A stretch of 64,000 nt of DNA from Brevibacillus sedimenti (GTDB taxonomy: Bacteria > Bacillota > Bacilli > Brevibacillales > Brevibacillaceae). Each line of letters begins with the position of its first letter. The stretch's first letter is position 1. Positions 61,929 through 64,000 of this stretch are shown in pieces. The notes under the pieces were generated by a model. The model saw only the letters and a program-made list of their open reading frames with translations, searched no databases and was not told where the DNA came from. A program made the translations under genes and the position numbers. Where the stretch lies: positions 2,187,501-2,251,500 of the forward strand of contig NZ_CP064048.1 in assembly GCF_020923495.1 (NCBI RefSeq), written 5' to 3'.

Positions 61929-62196
61929 ATGAGTGAGGAACTGCTGCATCAGTTGATCCACATGGTGGCGGAAAACAACCGCATCGTCAAGGAATCGGTC
62001 GAGGAGCTCCGTGAGTTCAAACGTGAAATGTACGCGTTTCGCGACGACATGTACGCGTTTCGCGACGAAACCAACCGCCGCTTTGACCGCCTGGAACGGC
62101 ATTATCAACTGCTAAAATCCGTTTTTTGACCTGCTGCACCGCAAAGTGTGCGACCACGAGCGGGAAATCAACCGCCTGAAGCACTTGGGACAATAG
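61929..62196 (+). pseudogene. Small coiled-coil protein gene, frameshifted in a T-run
   Basis: ATG 61929 follows GGGAGAG (61914-61920) and a TATAAT at 61898-61903. It encodes MSEELLHQLIHMVAENNRIV and a charged coiled coil that stops at 62129. Dropping one T from the six-T run at 62122-62127 restores VFDLLHRKVCDHEREINRLK and a stop at 62196, giving about 88 residues. This may be a sequence error, a recent mutation or slippage on the T-run. The family was not recognised; it resembles short all-helical Bacillus proteins. It contains a perfect tandem duplication (62028-62069). Confidence 0.6.
62028..62069 (+). repeat. 21-bp tandem duplication inside the coiled-coil gene
   Basis: Two adjacent 21-base units (62028-62048 and 62049-62069) differ only at the last base. 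Each encodes the heptad MYAFRDD or MYAFRDE, so the duplication adds exactly one heptad turn to the coiled coil. Confidence 0.9.
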
Positions 62197-62272
62197 AGAG
62201 CGGCGATTTCGGACAGACTAACGGGGAAAGCGCGGCAAAGTGTCGTCCGTTGTAGTCATTTCCGGTGGAGAA

Positions 62273-62281
62273 TGATATACT
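62273..62281 (+). promoter_or_regulatory. Extended -10 promoter of trxA
   Basis: TGATATACT, an extended -10, about 50 bases before trxA; the -35 is weak (TTGTAG at 20-base spacing). Confidence 0.5.
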
Positions 62282-62334
62282 GTAGGGCGTATGGAACCTT
62301 TTGGCGTACCGTATAGAAAGGAGGTAACGATACC

Positions 62335-62652
62335 ATGGCAATTGTGAATGCAACCGACCAGACCTTTTCCCAGGAAGTGGAGCAAGGCGGCACTGTCCTG
62401 GTTGATTTCTGGGCTCCGTGGTGCGGTCCCTGCAAAATGATCGCGCCGGTACTCGAGCAGATCGACAGTGAAGTAGGGACCAAACTGAAAATCGTAAAGG
62501 TAAACGTGGATGAGAATCCGGAATCTGCCGGCCGTTTCGGCGTAATGTCCATTCCGACCCTGATCGTGTTTAAGGACGGTCAACCGGTTGACAAGGTAAT
62601 CGGTTTCCAACCGAAGGATGCGCTGATGGGCACGTTGAACAAACACCTGTAA
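62335..62652 (+). CDS. trxA: Thioredoxin
   Basis: 105-residue dithiol reductant with WCGPC (Cys30, Cys33) in VDFWAPWCGPCKMIAPVLEQ and the cis-Pro loop GVMSIPTLIVFKDG. It would also supply electrons to CysH. AAAGGAGG lies before the ATG. Position after etfA and before uvrC is conserved in Bacillus. Confidence 0.97.
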   Translation: MAIVNATDQTFSQEVEQGGTVLVDFWAPWCGPCKMIAPVLEQIDSEVGTKLKIVKVNVDENPESAGRFGVMSIPTLIVFKDGQPVDKVIGFQPKDALMGTLNKHL

Positions 62653-62702
62653 GGAAAACGGATCTGCACCTGCCTGGCCGCTTGCGCCGGGCGGGGGCCG
62701 TC

Positions 62703-62737
62703 ATCAGCATCTGCACTGCGCGGATGCTGATTTTTTT
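62703..62737 (+). terminator. Terminator of trxA
   Basis: ATCAGCATC (62703-62711) and GATGCTGAT (62723-62731) stem, then TTTTTT. Confidence 0.88.
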
Positions 62738-62855
62738 ATGCCAGCGCAAACACTCGTGTTTCGCCGCAAAACGTGGTAACATGGGGACGGAACGTATATT
62801 CCCGCCCGCGCGGGAAGGGCCGTTGGTCCGGATATGAAGAAAGGAGGGGGCAGCC

Positions 62856-64000
62856 GTGAACAGCTCCTTGAAAGACAAGCTGGCCGTCCTGCCGGAGAAG
62901 CCGGGCTGCTACCTGATGAAAAACAAGGACGGAGACATCATCTACGTGGGCAAGGCCAAAGTGCTGAAAAACCGCGTCCGTTCCTACTTTGTAGGCAGTC
63001 ACGACGGCAAGACGCAATTACTGGTCAGCGAAATTGCCGATTTTGAATACATCGTCGTTTCTTCGGGGATCGAAGCGCTGATTTTGGAGTGCAACCTGAT
63101 CAAGCAGCACAATCCGCGCTACAATGTAATGCTGAAGGACGACAAAACCTATCCATACATCAAGGTTACCAATGAAAAACATCCGCGCCTGGAAATCACC
63201 CGCAAGGTGGTCAAGGACAAGGCGCGCTATTTTGGCCCCTACGCCAATGCGGGAGCGGCATCCGAGGTGAAAAAGCTGCTGGATCGCCTCTACCCGTTGC
63301 GGAAGTGCAAAACGCTGCCGAAGCAGGTGTGTCTGTACTACCACCTGGGGCAGTGTTTGGCCCCCTGTGTTCACGAGGTGCCTGCGGAAGAGAATCAGCG
63401 GCTGGTGGAAGAGATCTGCCGTTTTCTCGACGGCGGCCATGAGGCGGTCAAGCAGGAGCTGACGGAAAAGATGCTGCAGGCAGCGGAAAACATGGAGTTT
63501 GAACGCGCCAAGGAGCTTCGCGACCAAATCCGCAGCATCGAAGCCGTGATGGAAAAACAGAAGGTGACGTTTACCGACACGGTGGACCGGGACATCATCG
63601 GCTTTGCTGTCGACAAGGGCTGGATGTGCATCCAGATCTTTTACATGCGGCAGGGCAAGATGATCGAACGGGAGACGACGTCGTTCCCGTATTACGGCGA
63701 CGAGACGGAGGATTTCATGTCCTACGTCACCCAGTTTTACTACGACAAGCAAAACGCGCTGCCCAAGGAGATTTTGCTGCCGGAACGAAGCGAACCGGAG
63801 TTGCTGGCGGGGTGGCTGGGCGTCAAGGTGTACGCGCCCAAGCGAGGGAAAAAGCGGGAACTGGTGCAGATGGCGTCCGAAAACGCGCGGATTGCCCTGC
63901 AGGAAAAATTTGCGCTGATGTCCAAGGACGATGCGCGGACGATCCAGGCGGTGCACAATCTGGGGCACATCCTTGGGATTGGTACGCCGCACCGCATCGA
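62856..64000 (+). CDS. uvrC: Excinuclease ABC subunit C (3' end outside window)
   Basis: Makes both incisions in nucleotide-excision repair. The open frame starts at GTG 62856 ([20 protein letters not shown]), behind AAGGAGGGGG, and runs off the right edge, so about 381 codons are visible. GIY-YIG domain: [18 protein letters not shown]. Cys-rich region: [19 protein letters not shown] domain: [17 protein letters not shown]. The RNase H-like C-terminal nuclease domain begins but is cut. Confidence 0.96.
   Translation, partial: MNSSLKDKLAVLPEKPGCYLMKNKDGDIIYVGKAKVLKNRVRSYFVGSHDGKTQLLVSEIADFEYIVVSSGIEALILECNLIKQHNPRYNVMLKDDKTYPYIKVTNEKHPRLEITRKVVKDKARYFGPYANAGAASEVKKLLDRLYPLRKCKTLPKQVCLYYHLGQCLAPCVHEVPAEENQRLVEEICRFLDGGHEAVKQELTEKMLQAAENMEFERAKELRDQIRSIEAVMEKQKVTFTDTVDRDIIGFAVDKGWMCIQIFYMRQGKMIERETTSFPYYGDETEDFMSYVTQFYYDKQNALPKEILLPERSEPELLAGWLGVKVYAPKRGKKRELVQMASENARIALQEKFALMSKDDARTIQAVHNLGHILGIGTPHRI

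Overview
The window reads as chromosome from a spore-forming, S-layer-type Gram-positive bacterium, most like Brevibacillus or a close Paenibacillaceae relative. This is inferred from the high-GC Firmicutes coding style with strong Shine-Dalgarno sites, a small acid-soluble spore protein (SspI), T-box leaders, CsaB (pyruvylation of the S-layer anchoring polymer), and the Bacillus-type gene order lcfA-fadR-fadB-etfB-etfA-trxA-uvrC. No tRNA, rRNA, CRISPR array, intact insertion sequence or prophage was seen. Both ends cut genes: moaA at the left, uvrC at the right.

Positions 1-13,000: end of moaA; the infC-rpmI-rplT translation operon, with an AUU start for infC and a probable L20-type leader; cysH-sat (sulfate assimilation); then ilvB-ilvN-ilvC-leuA-leuB behind two promoters and a leucine-type T-box; then a sodium:solute symporter. 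Positions 13,000-30,600: a parvulin-like membrane protein, a spore/cell-wall amidase, moaB, a B12-binding radical SAM protein, DedA and DUF1294 membrane proteins, sspI, a Ktr/Trk potassium-channel regulator, a TrmH methyltransferase, T-box-controlled pheS-pheT (pheT carries a one-base frameshift), zapA, larE-larB, a holin-like membrane protein, mutS2, a DUF350 protein and a 2Fe-2S ferredoxin.

Positions 30,600-38,100: a 25-residue membrane peptide with its own promoter, a nucleotide-sugar dehydrogenase, citM with a cre site, the citS-citT-AbrB-family operon and dppA. Positions 38,200-56,300 form a surface-glycan region: two divergent glycosyltransferases, an O-antigen-ligase-like / FG-GAP protein / lipoprotein operon, MurJ, a CapK/PaaK-like adenylate-forming enzyme, a SpoVB-type flippase, a methyltransferase, CsaB, another tiny membrane peptide, a PrmA-like methyltransferase, a thiolase and an LCP ligase. 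Positions 56,400-62,200: the fatty-acid degradation set with a textbook FadR box, then trxA and uvrC.

The most unusual signal is non-coding. Two related elements of about 280 bases lie in opposite orientations on either side of the glycosyltransferase gene at 39810-41156. One of them forms the long 5' leader of the divergent glycosyltransferase gene. It matches no RNA family that I recognise.
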